DNA of 5,197 nucleotides from JACVRM01 sp046262315 (GTDB taxonomy: Bacteria > Actinomycetota > Thermoleophilia > Gaiellales > Gaiellaceae): positions 1 to 5,197 of the forward strand of contig JBHEMZ010000028.1 of NCBI GenBank assembly GCA_046262315.1, in the 5' to 3' direction. Shown here piece by piece: positions 5,058 to 5,197 of this stretch. Every line of letters begins with the position of its first letter. Position 1 is the stretch's first letter. The position numbers and the translations under genes were made by a program. The notes under the pieces were generated by a model, which worked only from the letters and a program-made list of their open reading frames with translations, searched no databases and was not told the origin of the DNA.

Positions 5058-5197
5058 CGACTGATATGGACGAACGCGACGTGCTCTCGGACCGCTTTTC
5101 TCGCGTTCGATCGGAAGCGGCGGACGAACGAGACTGGTCCGACGTGCGGAATCGGGCTGCGCTGGCCGCTCACGGGGGGGGGGGGGGGGGGGGGGGG
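5054..5197 (+). CDS. Probable anti-sigma partner, N-terminal fragment (module 2)
   Basis: Only the first ~40 codons are in the window. In this frame the residues after position 5056 read TTDMDERDVLSDRFSRVRSE and then AADERDWSDVRNRAALAAH. The charged tail with DWxDVxxRA mirrors DWGTVVRDG in the membrane protein of module 1 at nearly the same distance from the start (W28 against W25). The membrane segment would come next but is lost. The first codon is ATC as given. ATG 5066 is the first standard start in frame but is badly placed for the ribosome site, so I place the start at 5054 on the assumption of a C-for-G change at 5056. Everything after 5173 is poly-G and carries no information. The anti-sigma role is inferred from module 1 and gene order. 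Confidence 0.6.
   Translation, partial: MTTDMDERDVLSDRFSRVRSEAADERDWSDVRNRAALAAHGGGGGGGG
5174..5197. other. Terminal 24-base poly-G run, likely sequencing artefact
   Basis: The window ends in 24 consecutive G residues directly after a normal coding sequence. Two-colour short-read chemistry writes no-signal cycles as G, and such tails are often assembled at contig ends. Read as coding, it would give only glycines where an Arg-rich stretch and a membrane segment are expected. I treat it as non-biological, which makes the window end a probable contig end. Confidence 0.8.

Noticed and set aside
5058..5197. Sigma factor 2 as a natural fusion reading through to the window end
   Set aside because: Residues after 5057 are the wrong frame of the DWxDV-containing partner and have no sigma-like or domain-like character. 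One base change explains the open frame.

Overview
The window is GC-rich and looks like a chromosomal fragment from a high-GC actinobacterium. Soil-type Thermoleophilia (Gaiella/Solirubrobacter-like) is my best guess. The basis is GTG starts, mycobacterial-type cystathionine beta-synthase wording, and paired sigma-70 family / membrane-protein genes. This placement is inference; no marker gene for taxonomy is present.

Left half (1-2300), minus strand: a cystathionine beta-synthase gene (900-2300) is followed 38 bp downstream by a YcaQ/HTH_42-family DNA glycosylase gene. The glycosylase starts at 861 and runs off the left edge. The two are probably co-transcribed; no functional link between them is evident.

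Centre (2301-2636): a 336-bp divergent intergenic region. It holds a cluster of short inverted repeats, a stretch resembling a widespread dispersed palindromic repeat, and the promoter area for the plus-strand genes.

Right half (2637-5197), plus strand: two consecutive copies of the same two-gene module. Module 1 is an ECF-type sigma factor (2637-3110) with a 4-bp ATGA overlap into a single-pass membrane, probable anti-sigma protein (3107-4498). Module 2 is a paralogous sigma factor (4554 to about 5057) followed by the first ~40 codons of a second probable anti-sigma protein, which runs off the right edge. Both sigma factors share an unusual region-4 helix (GTVAATL). Both genes carry a nearly identical 14-base motif (GCACTAAAGAWWCG) 37-39 bases before their GTG starts, which suggests a common or cross-talking regulatory circuit.

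In module 2 the expected ATGA overlap reads ATCA at 5054-5057. This one base simultaneously removes the sigma stop codon and the partner's start codon. The last 24 bases are pure G, a typical sequencing artefact, so the far right end is of doubtful quality and the base change may be an error.
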